64,000 bases of DNA from Mesorhizobium sp. M1D.F.Ca.ET.043.01.1.1. Lineage in GTDB: Bacteria > Pseudomonadota > Alphaproteobacteria > Rhizobiales > Rhizobiaceae. The stretch covers positions 4,278,001 to 4,342,000 of the forward strand of contig NZ_CP034444.1 of NCBI RefSeq assembly GCF_003952385.1, in the 5' to 3' direction. Both the position numbers and the translations under genes were made by a program. The notes beneath the pieces are model-generated. The model was not told the DNA's origin. It saw only the letters and a list, made by a program, of their open reading frames with translations, and searched no databases. Positions 1 through 9,755 of this stretch are shown piece after piece; positions within the stretch are counted from its first letter, which is position 1; every line of letters starts with the position of its first letter.

Positions 1-1
1 G

Positions 2-844
2 CAGCTCAAGCTCGCCGACGTGCGCAGGTTCGAGGCCGGCTACGGCGTCTTGCCTGACCTGACGCAGATCGACTTCGACCGCGACGTGGTCTTCACCTGG
101 AACGGCACGACCTCGGGCGTGCGCGTGCCGAACGGCGACTTCATCCCGGCCGATCGCCGCGGCCTGACCATTTGCGACGCCACCTCGGCTGCCTTCGCGC
201 AACGGCTCGATTTCGAAAAACTCGATGTCGTCACCTTCTCCTGGCAGAAGGTGCTGGGCGGCGAGGGCGCGCATGGCATGCTGATCCTCTCACCGCGCGC
301 CGTCGAGCGGCTGGAGACCTACAAGCCGGCCTGGCCGCTGCCGAAGATCTTCCGCCTGACCTCGGGCGGCAAGCTGATCGAAGGCATCTTCAAGGGCGAG
401 ACCATCAACACGCCGTCGATGCTGTGCGTCGAGGACTATCTCGATGCGCTCAACTGGGCGAAGTCGACCGGCGGCCTGGAGACGCTCATCGCCCGCGCCG
501 ACGCCAACGCCGCGGTGCTCGACCGGTTCGTGGACAAATCATCGTGGCTCGGCCATCTGGCCGTCGATTCGGCGACGCGCTCGAACACCTCGGTCTGCCT
601 GTCCTTCACCGATCCGGATGTCGCGGCGCTCGATGCCGACGCTCAGGCGGCTTTCGCCAAGGGCATCGTGTCGTCGCTCGACAAGGAAGGCGTCGCCTAC
701 GACATCGGCTCCTATCGCGATGCGCCGCCCGGCCTGCGCATCTGGTGCGGCGCGACCGTCGAGACCTCCGACCTCGAAGCGTTGCTGCCCTGGCTCGACT
801 GGGCCTTCGCCACGCAGAAGGCGTCGCTCAAGGCAGCGGCCTGA
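2..844 (+). CDS. serC: Phosphoserine aminotransferase, 5'-truncated by window edge
   Basis: Phosphoserine transaminase converts 3-phosphohydroxypyruvate and glutamate to 3-phosphoserine, the second step of serine synthesis, using PLP in the cytosol. The reading frame is open from base 2, so the true start lies upstream of the window; the GTG at 20 is internal. About 281 residues are present where the family has roughly 390, so the N-terminal quarter is missing. The motif [14 protein letters not shown] contains the PLP-binding lysine (codon near 248), preceded by an ICDATSA segment with the PLP-contacting Asp. serA follows 64 bp downstream on the same strand, giving a serC-serA pair that makes consecutive enzymes of one pathway. 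Confidence 0.93.
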   Translation, partial: QLKLADVRRFEAGYGVLPDLTQIDFDRDVVFTWNGTTSGVRVPNGDFIPADRRGLTICDATSAAFAQRLDFEKLDVVTFSWQKVLGGEGAHGMLILSPRAVERLETYKPAWPLPKIFRLTSGGKLIEGIFKGETINTPSMLCVEDYLDALNWAKSTGGLETLIARADANAAVLDRFVDKSSWLGHLAVDSATRSNTSVCLSFTDPDVAALDADAQAAFAKGIVSSLDKEGVAYDIGSYRDAPPGLRIWCGATVETSDLEALLPWLDWAFATQKASLKAAA

Positions 845-908
845 GTTCCGTGGCGGCCCCGCGGGCCGCCATTTCCCCGACCCATCCAATTCCATCAAGG
901 AGGCCGCC

Positions 909-2510
909 ATGGCGCCCCGCGTTCTCGTCTCGGACAAACTTTCAACCACCGCCGTGCAGATCTTCAAGGACCGTGGCATCGAGGTCGACTACTTGCCCGA
1001 TCTCGGCAAGGACAAGGAAAAGCTTCTCGAAGTGATCGACCAGTACGACGGCCTCGCCATCCGCTCGGCGACCAAGGTCACTGAGAAGCTGATCAATGCC
1101 GCAACCAGGCTCAAGGTCGTCGGCCGCGCCGGAATCGGCGTCGACAATGTCGATATCCCGGCGGCAAGCCGCAGGGGTATCATCGTGATGAACACCCCCT
1201 TCGGCAATTCGATCACCACGGCCGAGCATGCCGTGGCGATGATCTTCGCGCTGGCGCGCCAGATCCCGGAGGCCAATGCCTCGACGCATGCGGGGAAATG
1301 GGAAAAGAACCGCTTCATGGGCATCGAGATCACCGGTAAGACGCTGGGTGTGGTCGGCTGTGGCAATATCGGCTCGATCGTTGCGACGCGCGGCGTCGGC
1401 TTGAAGATGCATGTGATCGCCTTCGATCCGTTCCTGTCAGACAGCCGCGCCGAAGAGCTCGGCGTCGTGAAGGTCGAGCTCGACGAGCTCTTCGCGCGCG
1501 CCGATTTCATCACCTTGCACACGCCGCTGACCGACAAGACGCGCAACATCATCGACGCGGCCGCGATCGCCAAGATGAAGGACGGCGTGCGCATCATCAA
1601 TTGCGCGCGCGGCGGGCTGGTCGTCGAGGCCGATCTGGTCGCCGCGCTGAAGAGCGGCAAGGTGGCCGGCGCCGGCATCGACGTCTTCGAGGTGGAGCCG
1701 GCGGAGAACAATCCGCTGTTCGGCATGGAGAATGTCGTGGCAACCCCGCATCTCGGCGCCTCGACCACCGAGGCGCAGGAGAATGTCGCCCTGCAGGTCG
1801 CCGAGCAGATGGCCGACTATCTGATCAAAGGCGCCGTTTCCAACGCCATCAACATGCCCTCGATCACGGCGGAAGAAGCGCCGCGGCTGAAACCCTTCGT
1901 CAAGCTGGCCGAGGTGCTCGGCGCCTTTGTCGGCCAGGTCACCGAGGATCCGATCAAGGAGGTCGAGATTCTGTTCGACGGATCGACCGCGACGATGAAC
2001 ACGCGCGCGCTGGTGAGCGCCACCCTTGCCGGCCTGATCCGGCCGCAGGTCTCCGACGTCAACATGGTGTCGGCGCCGATCATGGTGAAGGAGCGCGGCA
2101 TCATCGTCGCCGAGGTCAAGCGCGACAAGTCGGGCGTCTTCGACGGTTATATCAAGCTAACCGTCAAGACCGAGCACATGACGCGCTCGATTGCCGGCAC
2201 CTGCTTCTCAGACCACAAGCCGCGCTTCATCCAGATCAAGGGCATCAACCTTGACGCCGAGGTCGGCCAGCACATGCTCTACACGACCAATGCCGACGCC
2301 CCCGGCATCATCGGCCTGCTCGGCACCGTCTGCGGCGAGAACGGCGTCAACATCGCCAACTTCCAGCTCGGCCGCAACCGGCCGGGCGGCGATGCCATCG
2401 CGCTGCTCTATCTCGACGCGCCGTTCCCGGAAAAGGTGCTCGACCAGTTGCGGGAGCACAAGTCGATCGACTCGGCCAAGCCGCTCCACTTCGACGTCGG
2501 CAGCGCCTGA
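909..2510 (+). CDS. serA: D-3-phosphoglycerate dehydrogenase
   Basis: Oxidises 3-phosphoglycerate to 3-phosphohydroxypyruvate with NAD, the committed step of serine synthesis. The ATG at 909 has an AAGGAGG site 5 bases upstream; the frame is open further 5' but that part overlaps serC and is not coding. The product has 533 residues, the length of the long SerA type with an intervening (ASB) domain and a C-terminal ACT domain. Visible residues: NAD loop GCGNIG at 150-155, catalytic Arg234 (CARGG), Glu263 (EVEP) and His281 (TPHLGAST). The ACT domain from about 455 (TTNADAPGIIGLLG) is where serine feedback usually acts. A perfect palindromic terminator follows. Confidence 0.97.
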   Translation: MAPRVLVSDKLSTTAVQIFKDRGIEVDYLPDLGKDKEKLLEVIDQYDGLAIRSATKVTEKLINAATRLKVVGRAGIGVDNVDIPAASRRGIIVMNTPFGNSITTAEHAVAMIFALARQIPEANASTHAGKWEKNRFMGIEITGKTLGVVGCGNIGSIVATRGVGLKMHVIAFDPFLSDSRAEELGVVKVELDELFARADFITLHTPLTDKTRNIIDAAAIAKMKDGVRIINCARGGLVVEADLVAALKSGKVAGAGIDVFEVEPAENNPLFGMENVVATPHLGASTTEAQENVALQVAEQMADYLIKGAVSNAINMPSITAEEAPRLKPFVKLAEVLGAFVGQVTEDPIKEVEILFDGSTATMNTRALVSATLAGLIRPQVSDVNMVSAPIMVKERGIIVAEVKRDKSGVFDGYIKLTVKTEHMTRSIAGTCFSDHKPRFIQIKGINLDAEVGQHMLYTTNADAPGIIGLLGTVCGENGVNIANFQLGRNRPGGDAIALLYLDAPFPEKVLDQLREHKSIDSAKPLHFDVGSA

Positions 2511-2525
2511 GCAGGCGGGTATCGG

Positions 2526-2553
2526 AAACGTCCGCCTGCGCAGGCGGACGTTT
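2526..2553. terminator. Perfect 28-bp palindrome, bidirectional terminator
   Basis: Fourteen-base arms (AAACGTCCGCCTGC and its exact complement) meet with no spacer and end in TTT on either strand. It sits between the convergent ends of serA and the EamA transporter gene, so it can end transcription from both sides. A hairpin with a four-base loop is the likely RNA form. Confidence 0.75.
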
Positions 2554-2595
2554 CAACAAGCCAAACCTCGTCCGACCTCATCCTCATCGAGGCGG

Positions 2596-3549
2596 CTATC
2601 TCTGGCTGCCGCTTGACATGCCTAGAGAAGGTGGGGGCGATGCCTGCAGGATTGCCCTTCTGCCACTGTATTCGGCGAGCGCGATGCCACCCAGCACGAG
2701 CGCAAGCGCCAGGCCCTGGTAGAGCTGAAACTGCTCGCCGACGATCAGCACCGAAAGCAGCGTGCCGAAGATCGGCACCAGGTTGATGAACAGCCCGGCG
2801 CGGTTGGCGCCGATCAATTCATTGCCTCTGATGTAGAAGATCTGCGAGACGACGGACGCGCCGAGCGCGGTGTAGAACGCGACAGTCCATCCCCGAGCGT
2901 CCGGAGCGATGACGCGACCCGCCGCCACTTCCCAGACAAAGAACGGCAACGAGGTCAAAAGCGCGGCGAGCGACAAAGCCAGCATGAGGCTTTGCCAGCG
3001 GATGGCCGGCTTCAGACGCAGCCCCACCGAATAGAGGCTGTAGCAGAGAACCGCGACCAGCATGATGGCGTCGCCGAAATTGAGATCGAGCCTCAGCAAC
3101 TGGCTGAGATCGCCGTGGCTCGCGATGATGGCGACACCGACAATGGTCAGCGCGACACCGACGATCTGCAGGCGCTGCACGTGCAGCCGGAACAGCGCGA
3201 AATTGGCGAGAATGATGACGATCGGTATGGCTGCCTGCAAGATCGAGACGTTGATGGCGGTGGTGTGGTTCAGCGCCGTGTAGAAGATGACGTTGAAGAT
3301 CGTGAAGCCGCAGGCGCCGAGGCCGGCAATCAGCCGCCAATGCCGGCGCAGCTCCGGCCAATCCTCGCGAAAAGCCCGCCAGCCGACGGGCAGCATGATC
3401 AGCACCGCCAGCACCCAGCGCAGGAAAACCAATGTCATCGGCGACACATGGCCGACGGCAAGCTTGCCGGCCACGGAATTGCCGCCCCATAGCAGCATGG
3501 TGGCGAGAAGGAACAGATAGGCGGCTCGATGCATCGCTTGATCCGGCAT
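2596..3549 (-). CDS. EamA/DMT-family transporter
   Basis: A drug/metabolite-superfamily inner-membrane exporter of about 317 residues. The chain is almost entirely hydrophobic, consistent with ten transmembrane helices in two EamA repeats; the first begins at AYLFLLATMLLWGGNS and the second after about residue 160. The frame extends to 3705, but the added 52 residues are polar and unlike the family, so the ATG at 3549 is preferred; an ATG at 3534 is also possible and neither has a strong ribosome site. Members export amino acids, metabolites or drugs; the substrate here cannot be told. It is convergent with serA and divergent from purA. Confidence 0.85.
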   Translation of the reverse strand: MPDQAMHRAAYLFLLATMLLWGGNSVAGKLAVGHVSPMTLVFLRWVLAVLIMLPVGWRAFREDWPELRRHWRLIAGLGACGFTIFNVIFYTALNHTTAINVSILQAAIPIVIILANFALFRLHVQRLQIVGVALTIVGVAIIASHGDLSQLLRLDLNFGDAIMLVAVLCYSLYSVGLRLKPAIRWQSLMLALSLAALLTSLPFFVWEVAAGRVIAPDARGWTVAFYTALGASVVSQIFYIRGNELIGANRAGLFINLVPIFGTLLSVLIVGEQFQLYQGLALALVLGGIALAEYSGRRAILQASPPPSLGMSSGSQR

Positions 3550-3765
3550 GGGAGGCGCGTTCGAAGTTCGGAGCCGGCCTACGGCGACGGCCAGGCCAAG
3601 TAAATGATGCGAAAGCCGGAATTTGTTGTGCCTGGCTTGTTGCGTCTGGCTTGATGCGCCTTGGGCTGGTTTCGGCGGCAAAGAAGGGGTCGCATCGGCA
3701 TGCACATGAGGTTATAGAGGCCTGTCGTTTCAAGCCGCCAAGGCGGCATCTCAAGGGAAAAGAAC

Positions 3766-5064
3766 ATGGCCAATGTGGTGGTCGTCGGCTCGCAGTGGGG
3801 CGACGAAGGCAAGGGCAAGATCGTCGACTGGCTGTCGGAACGTGCCGACGTGGTCGTGCGCTTCCAGGGCGGCCACAACGCAGGTCATACGCTGGTCGTC
3901 GACGGCAAGGTCTACAAGCTTTCGCTCCTGCCGTCAGGCGTGGTCCGGCAGGGCAAGCTGTCGATCATCGGCAACGGCGTGGTCTTCGATCCGCATGCCT
4001 TCGTCGCGGAGATGGCCAAGCTCAAGGAGCAGGGTGTGGAGGTGACGCCCGAGCGCCTGAAAATCGCCGAAAACACCGCGCTTATCCTGTCGTTGCACCG
4101 GGAACTGGACGGGTTCCGCGAAGACGCCGCCTCGAATTCCGGAACCAAGATTGGCACGACCCGCCGCGGCATCGGCCCCGCTTACGAGGACAAGGTGGGC
4201 CGGCGCGCCGTCCGGGTGATGGATTTGGCGGATTTGGAAACCCTTCCCCTGAAAGTCGACAGGCTGCTGACGCACCACAACGCGCTGCGCCGCGGGCTCG
4301 GCCATGCCGAGGCGACGCATGAGGCGATCATGCAGGAGCTGACCTCGGTGGCCGGCGAGATCCTGCCCTACATGGACCGCGTCTGGAAGGTGCTCGACGA
4401 CAAGCGTCGCGCCGGCGAGCGCATCCTGTTCGAGGGCGCGCAGGGCACGCTCCTCGACATCGACCACGGCACCTATCCTTTCGTCACCTCATCCAACACG
4501 GTGGCGGGGCAGGCGGCCGCCGGCTCCGGCACCGGTCCCGGCGCGATCGGTTATGTGCTCGGCATCACCAAGGCCTATACGACGCGCGTCGGCGAAGGGC
4601 CGTTCCCGACCGAGCAGAAGAACGAGATCGGCGAATTCCTCGGCACGCGCGGCCACGAATTCGGCGTCGTCACCGGCCGCAAGCGCCGCTGCGGCTGGTT
4701 CGACGCGGTGCTGGTGCGCCAGGCGGTGGCCGTCAACGGCATCAAGGGCATCGCGCTCACCAAGCTCGACGTGCTCGACGGGCTGGACGAAATCAAGGTC
4801 TGCACCGGCTACCGCCTCGATGGCGAACTGATCGACTATCTGCCGGCCAGCCAGGGCGCCCAGGCGCGCGTCGAGCCGATCTATGAGACGCTCGAAGGCT
4901 GGAAGGGGACGACGGCCGGCGCCAGGAGTTGGAACGATCTGCCGGCGCAAGCCGTCAAATATGTCCGCTACATCGAGGAGCTGATCGGAGCGCCGGTTGC
5001 GCTGCTTTCCACCAGCCCGGAGCGGGACGACACGATACTTGTGACCGACCCGTTTCAAGACTAG
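3766..5064 (+). CDS. purA: Adenylosuccinate synthetase
   Basis: Joins IMP and aspartate using GTP to make adenylosuccinate, the first committed step to AMP. At 432 residues it is full length. The N-terminal [11 protein letters not shown] loop carries the catalytic Asp13, and GGHNAGH gives His41, the second catalytic residue. Later conserved blocks include [17 protein letters not shown] (IMP site) and the ASSNT-like switch segment SSNTVAGQ. An AAGGG stretch precedes the ATG. The next gene, a membrane protein, starts 70 bp downstream on the same strand and may be cotranscribed. Confidence 0.98.
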   Translation: MANVVVVGSQWGDEGKGKIVDWLSERADVVVRFQGGHNAGHTLVVDGKVYKLSLLPSGVVRQGKLSIIGNGVVFDPHAFVAEMAKLKEQGVEVTPERLKIAENTALILSLHRELDGFREDAASNSGTKIGTTRRGIGPAYEDKVGRRAVRVMDLADLETLPLKVDRLLTHHNALRRGLGHAEATHEAIMQELTSVAGEILPYMDRVWKVLDDKRRAGERILFEGAQGTLLDIDHGTYPFVTSSNTVAGQAAAGSGTGPGAIGYVLGITKAYTTRVGEGPFPTEQKNEIGEFLGTRGHEFGVVTGRKRRCGWFDAVLVRQAVAVNGIKGIALTKLDVLDGLDEIKVCTGYRLDGELIDYLPASQGAQARVEPIYETLEGWKGTTAGARSWNDLPAQAVKYVRYIEELIGAPVALLSTSPERDDTILVTDPFQD

Positions 5065-5134
5065 TTTCACAGCCCTTCCCGGCGCTACGGCTGATTTGCG
5101 GCCAGCCGGGGAAAGAATGCAGGTCGACTGACGC

Positions 5135-6967
5135 ATGGCAGATTTCGTTGGTGTTCTGAAGAAGCAGCTCGAGAAGCACGGCGAGCCCTCGTCCGAGCTG
5201 CGCAAGCGGATCTACGAGAATGCGCGTGCGGCACTGGCGAAGCAGCTCGCGAACTATTCTCCGCCGTTGTCCGCCGATGTCGTCAGCAGGCAGAAGCGCT
5301 CGCTGGAAGACGCGATTTCCAGCGTCGAGCGTGATTATGCCAAGCCCGCTCCGGCGCCCAAGCCGGCTCCGGCAGAAGACCCGCTGGCGGAGCTGGAGCA
5401 TATCTTCTCGTCGATCGACCGCAACAAGAACCAGCCGAGCCACGTCCGGCAGCCGTCCGTGGCGAAGCCCGAACCCGCCAAGCCGGAACCGTTCAACCCG
5501 GCGCCGGCTCCGGTCAAAACGGAACCAAGCTGGCAAAGCACCCCAAAAACCGAGCCAAGCTGGCAAGGCGCGACGAAGACGGAGCCCGGTGGCTGGCACA
5601 AAGTGCCCGCGGCACCGCCGCCGATGCCCTCGCCGCGCGAGGACGATGTCGGCCTGCCCGGCATGAACGCTGCCGAACCGGACGACGGCAGCGATGTCTT
5701 CGCCAGTGACGAGCAGCCGGCGCCGGACAATTTTCAGCGGCTGCGGTCGCCGGCGCGCAAGCGCAGTTATGGCGGTTTGATCGCCGCTGTCATCGCATTG
5801 CTGGTGCTGGGCGGCGGCGGTTATGGCGTCTGGCTGAACAAGGATGCGTTCCGCTCGATGCTCGGCCTGAACGGCGGCGGCAGCAAGACTGTCTCGGTCG
5901 AGCCATTGGTGAAGCCCGCTCCGGCAAAGCCGGCTACCGAGACGGCGGCGGCGCCGCCCGCCGGGGGCGCCAACGCAGCCGGCGCCAACGAACCGGCCGA
6001 AACAAAGTTCACCCAGCGCCTGACGCCTGAAGGCAAGGAGATCGATCCCGGCCCGGCAGGCGGACAGAGCACCATCGGCGAAGGTGAATCCGTGGCCGCG
6101 CTGACCACGCCGCCGCCGGCCGCGCCTGCGACGACCGCTCCGCCGGCCGCGCCTGCGACGACGGCTCCGCCGGCCGCGCCTGCGACGACCACGCCGCCGG
6201 CCGCAGCCGCACAGACGCCGAGCGCGCCCGCCGCGGGAACAACGCCGCCGGCGCCTGCAGATGCCGCGGCCAATCCGCCTGCACCGGCAGCCGGGACCAC
6301 ACCGCCTGCAGCGGCTACGACCCCGCCCGCCGCCGGCACAACGCCTCCCGCCGCCGGAACTGCACCCGCCGCCGGAACCACGCCTGCGCCGGCGACGGCC
6401 CAGGCGACCGTGCCGGTCGGCCAGAAGGCGATCTTCTATGAGGAGCGCACCAGCACCCAGCAAGGCACGGCCGAGCCCGGCAGCATCGTCTGGTCGCTGG
6501 TGCAGGAATCGCCGGGCGGCGACCTGCCGCCGGAGCCGGCGATCCGCGCCGAGGCGACGATACCCGGCAAGGACATCCAGCTGCGCATGACCATCCGGCG
6601 CAACACCGACCAGACGCTGCCGGCCAGCCACATCATCGAGATGATCTTCCTGACGCCGGAAGGGTTTGACGGCGGCGGCGTCGACAATATCCTGCGCATC
6701 GCCATGAAGAGCTCCGAGCAGGACGCCGGCAGCCCGCTGATCGGCATCCCGGCCAAGATCGCCGACGGCTTCTTCCTCGTCGCGCTCAACGACACCAAGG
6801 CCGACGAGGACGCCAACCTGACGCTGCTCAGGGGGCAGGACTGGATCGACGTGCCGGTGGTCTACAAGACCGGACGTCGGGCGCTCCTCACCATGGAAAA
6901 GGGCATTCCCGGCGAGAAGGTCTTCGATGAGGCGCTGAAGGCCTGGGCGACGAAGACTTCGGGGTGA
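5135..6967 (+). CDS. Pro/Ala-rich single-pass membrane protein, function unknown
   Basis: No function recognised. The 610-residue protein has a charged helical N-terminus (1-70), a Pro/Glu/Lys-rich cytoplasmic stretch (70-205) with repeats such as KTEPSWQ, one transmembrane helix (about 212-234), a low-complexity PAT-rich linker (about 255-425) and a folded-looking C-terminal domain (about 430-610, from KAIFYEERTS to the end). The layout implies a cytoplasmic N-terminus and a periplasmic C-domain held away from the membrane, as in some cell-envelope or division proteins. It lies 70 bp downstream of purA. The linker contains a tandem 27-bp repeat. It resembles conserved rhizobial hypotheticals, by recall only. 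Confidence 0.8.
   Translation: MADFVGVLKKQLEKHGEPSSELRKRIYENARAALAKQLANYSPPLSADVVSRQKRSLEDAISSVERDYAKPAPAPKPAPAEDPLAELEHIFSSIDRNKNQPSHVRQPSVAKPEPAKPEPFNPAPAPVKTEPSWQSTPKTEPSWQGATKTEPGGWHKVPAAPPPMPSPREDDVGLPGMNAAEPDDGSDVFASDEQPAPDNFQRLRSPARKRSYGGLIAAVIALLVLGGGGYGVWLNKDAFRSMLGLNGGGSKTVSVEPLVKPAPAKPATETAAAPPAGGANAAGANEPAETKFTQRLTPEGKEIDPGPAGGQSTIGEGESVAALTTPPPAAPATTAPPAAPATTAPPAAPATTTPPAAAAQTPSAPAAGTTPPAPADAAANPPAPAAGTTPPAAATTPPAAGTTPPAAGTAPAAGTTPAPATAQATVPVGQKAIFYEERTSTQQGTAEPGSIVWSLVQESPGGDLPPEPAIRAEATIPGKDIQLRMTIRRNTDQTLPASHIIEMIFLTPEGFDGGGVDNILRIAMKSSEQDAGSPLIGIPAKIADGFFLVALNDTKADEDANLTLLRGQDWIDVPVVYKTGRRALLTMEKGIPGEKVFDEALKAWATKTSG
6113..6193 (+). repeat. Three tandem 27-bp coding repeats
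   Basis: Three head-to-tail 27-base units encode PPAAPATTA, PPAAPATTA and PPAAPATTT inside the linker of the membrane protein. Such units can expand or contract by slippage, so linker length may vary between strains. Confidence 0.85.
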
Positions 6968-6998
6968 GGAACGGGACGACCCCTCGGATTTTACCGCA

Positions 6999-7241
6999 TC
7001 AAAACAGCCGGTATTTGGCTAAGGGTAGTCCGTTGCGCCTGACGTAGTCATTCGAGCTATCGATGGCTTCTCTATTCTCTTCTTGCCATCGACGCGTCTT
7101 TTCGGCCGAGACGGCTGTCGCAATAGCCGCTTCAGAGACGGCGGAGATGTCGATACCCACTGCCTTGGCTTCTTCAATTAGTCGAGGGTCGATCGAAATT
7201 CTGATCGATTTCCGCTCAGGTCTGGAGCTGGGCCGAAACAT
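6999..7241 (-). CDS. CcdA-family antitoxin, solitary
   Basis: An 80-residue protein with the CcdA layout: an N-terminal ribbon-helix-helix (KSIRISIDPRLIEEAKAVGI) for DNA binding and a C-terminal toxin-binding tail with the family signature RRWQEENREAI...NDYV...GLPLAKYR. The ATG at 7241 is chosen because GGAGG sits 7 bases upstream; the longer frame to 7331 adds unrelated residues. In ccdAB modules the toxin gene follows directly, but here only 31 bp separate the stop from the end of the opposing gene, so no CcdB toxin can fit. It starts 47 bp after the ABC-F gene on the same strand. Confidence 0.85.
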   Translation of the reverse strand: MFRPSSRPERKSIRISIDPRLIEEAKAVGIDISAVSEAAIATAVSAEKTRRWQEENREAIDSSNDYVRRNGLPLAKYRLF

Positions 7242-7288
7242 GTTGGAGCCTCCGATCGTAGGACGCATGGAAGTTCGCAGGCAAGCCG

Positions 7289-9109
7289 CTACCCCTCCAT
7301 CTCCTCTCGCAGCATCTCCAGCTCCAGCCATTCCTCCTCAAGCCCGGCCAGCGTCGTGCGCTCCTTGTCGAGCGCCGCAATGGTCTTCTGGAACGAGACG
7401 GGATCGCGCTCGTAGAAGGACGGATCGGCGATGTTGTTCTCCAGCCGCGAGATCGAAGCCGTCACCGCCTCGATCTTCTTCGGCAGCGATTCCAGCGCGA
7501 ATTTCTGCTTGAAGGAGAGTTTCTTCGCCGGCCCTTTCGAGGTGGTCAGCTCGGCCTTGGGCGCAACGCCCGCGTCGGCGGTTTCGGCCTTGGACTTCGC
7601 CCGGCGCTCTTCAAGCCTCGAGCCGCCGCGCTGCGCCAGCATGTCGGAATAGCCGCCGGCATATTCGATCCAACGGCCGCCGCCGTCGGGCGCGATCACG
7701 CTGGTGACGGTGCGGTCGAGGAAATCGCGGTCGTGGCTGACCAGGATCACGGTTCCGGCAAAGCCGGCGACCAGTTCCTGCAACAGCTCCAGCGTCTCCA
7801 TGTCGAGGTCATTGGTCGGCTCGTCGAGCACCAGGAGGTTCGCCGGCCGGGCCAGTACGCGGGCCAGCAGCAGGCGCGCCCGCTCGCCGCCGGAAAGCTC
7901 GCGCACAGGCGTGCGCGCCTGTTCCGGCTTGAACAGGAAATCCTTCATGTAGGAGACGACGTGGCGCTGCTCGCCATTGACCACGAGGTTCTCGCCACGG
8001 CCGTCGGTGAGGTAATGCGCCAGCGTCTCCTGCGGGTCGACGGCCTCGCGCTTCTGGTCGAGCGTCGCGATCTCCAGATTGACGCCGAGCCGCACTGTGC
8101 CTGCATCCGGCGTCAGCTCTCCGGTAAGCATCTTGAGCAGCGTCGTCTTGCCGGCGCCGTTGGGGCCGACCAGGCCGACACGGTCGCCGCGCTGGATGCG
8201 GGTCGAAAAACCCTTGACGACGGTGAGGTCGCCAAAGCTCTTCTCGATACTCTTGGCCTCGATCACCAGCTTGCCGGATTCGGCGGCGTCGCTCGCCACC
8301 ATGGTCGCGGTGCCCTCGGCGCCGCGATGGCTACGGAAGCGCTGGCGCATGGTCTGCAGCTCGCCGAGGCGGCGCATGTTGCGCTTGCGCCTGGCGGTGA
8401 CGCCATAGCGCAGCCAATGCTCCTCGCGCACGATCTGGCGGCCGAGCTTGTGCTGCTCGCGCTCTTCCTCTTCCAGCACCTGGTCGCGCCATTCCTCGAA
8501 ATGCGCAAACCCCTTGTCCAGCCGCCGCGTCTGGCCGCGGTCGAGCCAGACCGTGGCGCGCGAGACGCGTTCGAGAAAGCGACGGTCGTGCGAGATCAGG
8601 ATGACGGCGGACGAGGTGTGGGCAAGCTCCTCTTCCAGCCATTCGATGACCGACAGGTCGAGATGGTTGGTCGGCTCGTCGAGCAGCAGGATGTCGGGTT
8701 CGGGCGCCATGACGCGGGCAAGCGCCGCGCGGCGCGCCTCGCCGCCGGAAAGGTCGTTCGGCCGTTCCTCCCCCGTCAGGCCGAGATGATCCATCAGATA
8801 GGTGGCGCGATGCGGGTCGTCGGCCGGGCCCAGCCCTGCCTCGACATAGGCGCGCACAGAGGCAAAGCCGTCCATGTCGGGCATTTGCGGCAAATAGCGA
8901 ACCGTCGCCGAAGGCTGGCGGAAGACCTCGCCATCCTGCGGCTCGATCAGCCCGGCGGCGATCTTGAGCAGCGTCGACTTGCCGGAGCCGTTGCGGCCGA
9001 CAAGCGCGATCTTCTCGCCGGCGGAGGCACTGAGCGCGGCGCCGTCGAGCAGCGGCGTGCCGCCAAACGTCAGTTTTATGCCGTCGAGATTGAGAAGAGG
9101 CGGAGCCAT
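7289..9109 (-). CDS. ABC-F family ATPase (Uup-like)
   Basis: A soluble 606-residue protein with two ABC ATPase domains and no membrane segment, the ABC-F pattern; members act on the ribosome or in DNA maintenance. Domain 1: Walker A GRNGSGKST, signature LSGGEARRAALA, Walker B ILLLDEPTNHLD. Domain 2: GPNGAGKTT, LSGGERARLLLA, LLVLDEPTNDLD. The linker between them is charged and helical, and a C-terminal coiled coil (after about 540) resembles that of Uup. The ATG at 9109 directly follows the thiN stop, so translation is probably coupled. The frame is open to 9241 but that part overlaps thiN. Confidence 0.93.
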   Translation of the reverse strand: MAPPLLNLDGIKLTFGGTPLLDGAALSASAGEKIALVGRNGSGKSTLLKIAAGLIEPQDGEVFRQPSATVRYLPQMPDMDGFASVRAYVEAGLGPADDPHRATYLMDHLGLTGEERPNDLSGGEARRAALARVMAPEPDILLLDEPTNHLDLSVIEWLEEELAHTSSAVILISHDRRFLERVSRATVWLDRGQTRRLDKGFAHFEEWRDQVLEEEEREQHKLGRQIVREEHWLRYGVTARRKRNMRRLGELQTMRQRFRSHRGAEGTATMVASDAAESGKLVIEAKSIEKSFGDLTVVKGFSTRIQRGDRVGLVGPNGAGKTTLLKMLTGELTPDAGTVRLGVNLEIATLDQKREAVDPQETLAHYLTDGRGENLVVNGEQRHVVSYMKDFLFKPEQARTPVRELSGGERARLLLARVLARPANLLVLDEPTNDLDMETLELLQELVAGFAGTVILVSHDRDFLDRTVTSVIAPDGGGRWIEYAGGYSDMLAQRGGSRLEERRAKSKAETADAGVAPKAELTTSKGPAKKLSFKQKFALESLPKKIEAVTASISRLENNIADPSFYERDPVSFQKTIAALDKERTTLAGLEEEWLELEMLREEMEG

Positions 9110-9110
9110 G

Positions 9111-9755
9111 TCAGCTTTCGGGAAGAGGATAGGGATGGGCGAGCAGAAGCGCCCGGCCACGCTCGAGCGCGATCTCGAGCCGGCCCTTGACCTCGTTTGA
9201 TATAGTGAGCGAGGAGCCGAACGCCACCTCGACACGGTCAAGCGGCCACTTGGCGCCGGAGACCGTCAGGCCGGCGAGCTCGGAAAAGCCCAGCACCGAA
9301 AACAGCGTGCCGTCGGCGTAGTCGAAGCCGGCTGTGCCGGGCAGGATGGGCACGCCTTCCTGGGCGCCGCTGGTCAGCAGCACCGTCGTGCCCGCCTCGG
9401 CCAGCCGCACGCCGAGAGCCAGATGCAGGAAGGCATGGTCGGCGCGCTTGCCGCCGAAGGCGCCGGCCAGCACCAGGCTGGTGGCGCCGCGCGCGAGCGC
9501 CTCGGCGATGGCCAGCTCGCCATCGGTCTTGTCCTTCTCGGCCGGAAAGATCTTGCGCGGCACGGCGGCGAGGTCGGCCGGAAGGTTCGCCGGCACCGAG
9601 TCGAAGTCGCCGACCCAAAGCTCAGGGATCAGCCCAAGCATGCGGGCATGGCCGATGCCGGCGTCGGCGGCGATGACGCGGGAGCCTTCGATCTGGCGAT
9701 CGAGCCGAGGCGTGCGGACGAGGTCGCCGCCAAGCAGGATGGTGAATGTGCCCAT
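9111..9755 (-). CDS. thiN: Thiamine diphosphokinase
   Basis: Transfers pyrophosphate from ATP to thiamine, giving thiamine diphosphate. The 214-residue product has the family motifs: ADAG near the N-terminus, GDFDS and DKTDGELA for metal and nucleotide binding, and a C-terminal segment ending NEVKGR. The ATG at 9755 (MGTFTILLGGD) is preferred over the upstream in-frame start at 9812, which adds unrelated residues. It is divergent from the TPP-riboswitch-controlled thiBPQ genes and outside that riboswitch, which fits salvage: import by ThiBPQ, phosphorylation by ThiN. It is coupled to the ABC-F gene downstream. Confidence 0.92.
   Translation of the reverse strand: MGTFTILLGGDLVRTPRLDRQIEGSRVIAADAGIGHARMLGLIPELWVGDFDSVPANLPADLAAVPRKIFPAEKDKTDGELAIAEALARGATSLVLAGAFGGKRADHAFLHLALGVRLAEAGTTVLLTSGAQEGVPILPGTAGFDYADGTLFSVLGFSELAGLTVSGAKWPLDRVEVAFGSSLTISNEVKGRLEIALERGRALLLAHPYPLPES

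Noticed and set aside
444..908. 5' extension of the serA frame
   Set aside because: Overlaps serC in another frame and lacks a ribosome site; the ATG at 909 has AAGGAGG.
7733..9190. Plus-strand open frame (485 codons) over the ABC-F gene
   Set aside because: Antisense shadow; the opposite frame has full Walker motifs and a coupled start.
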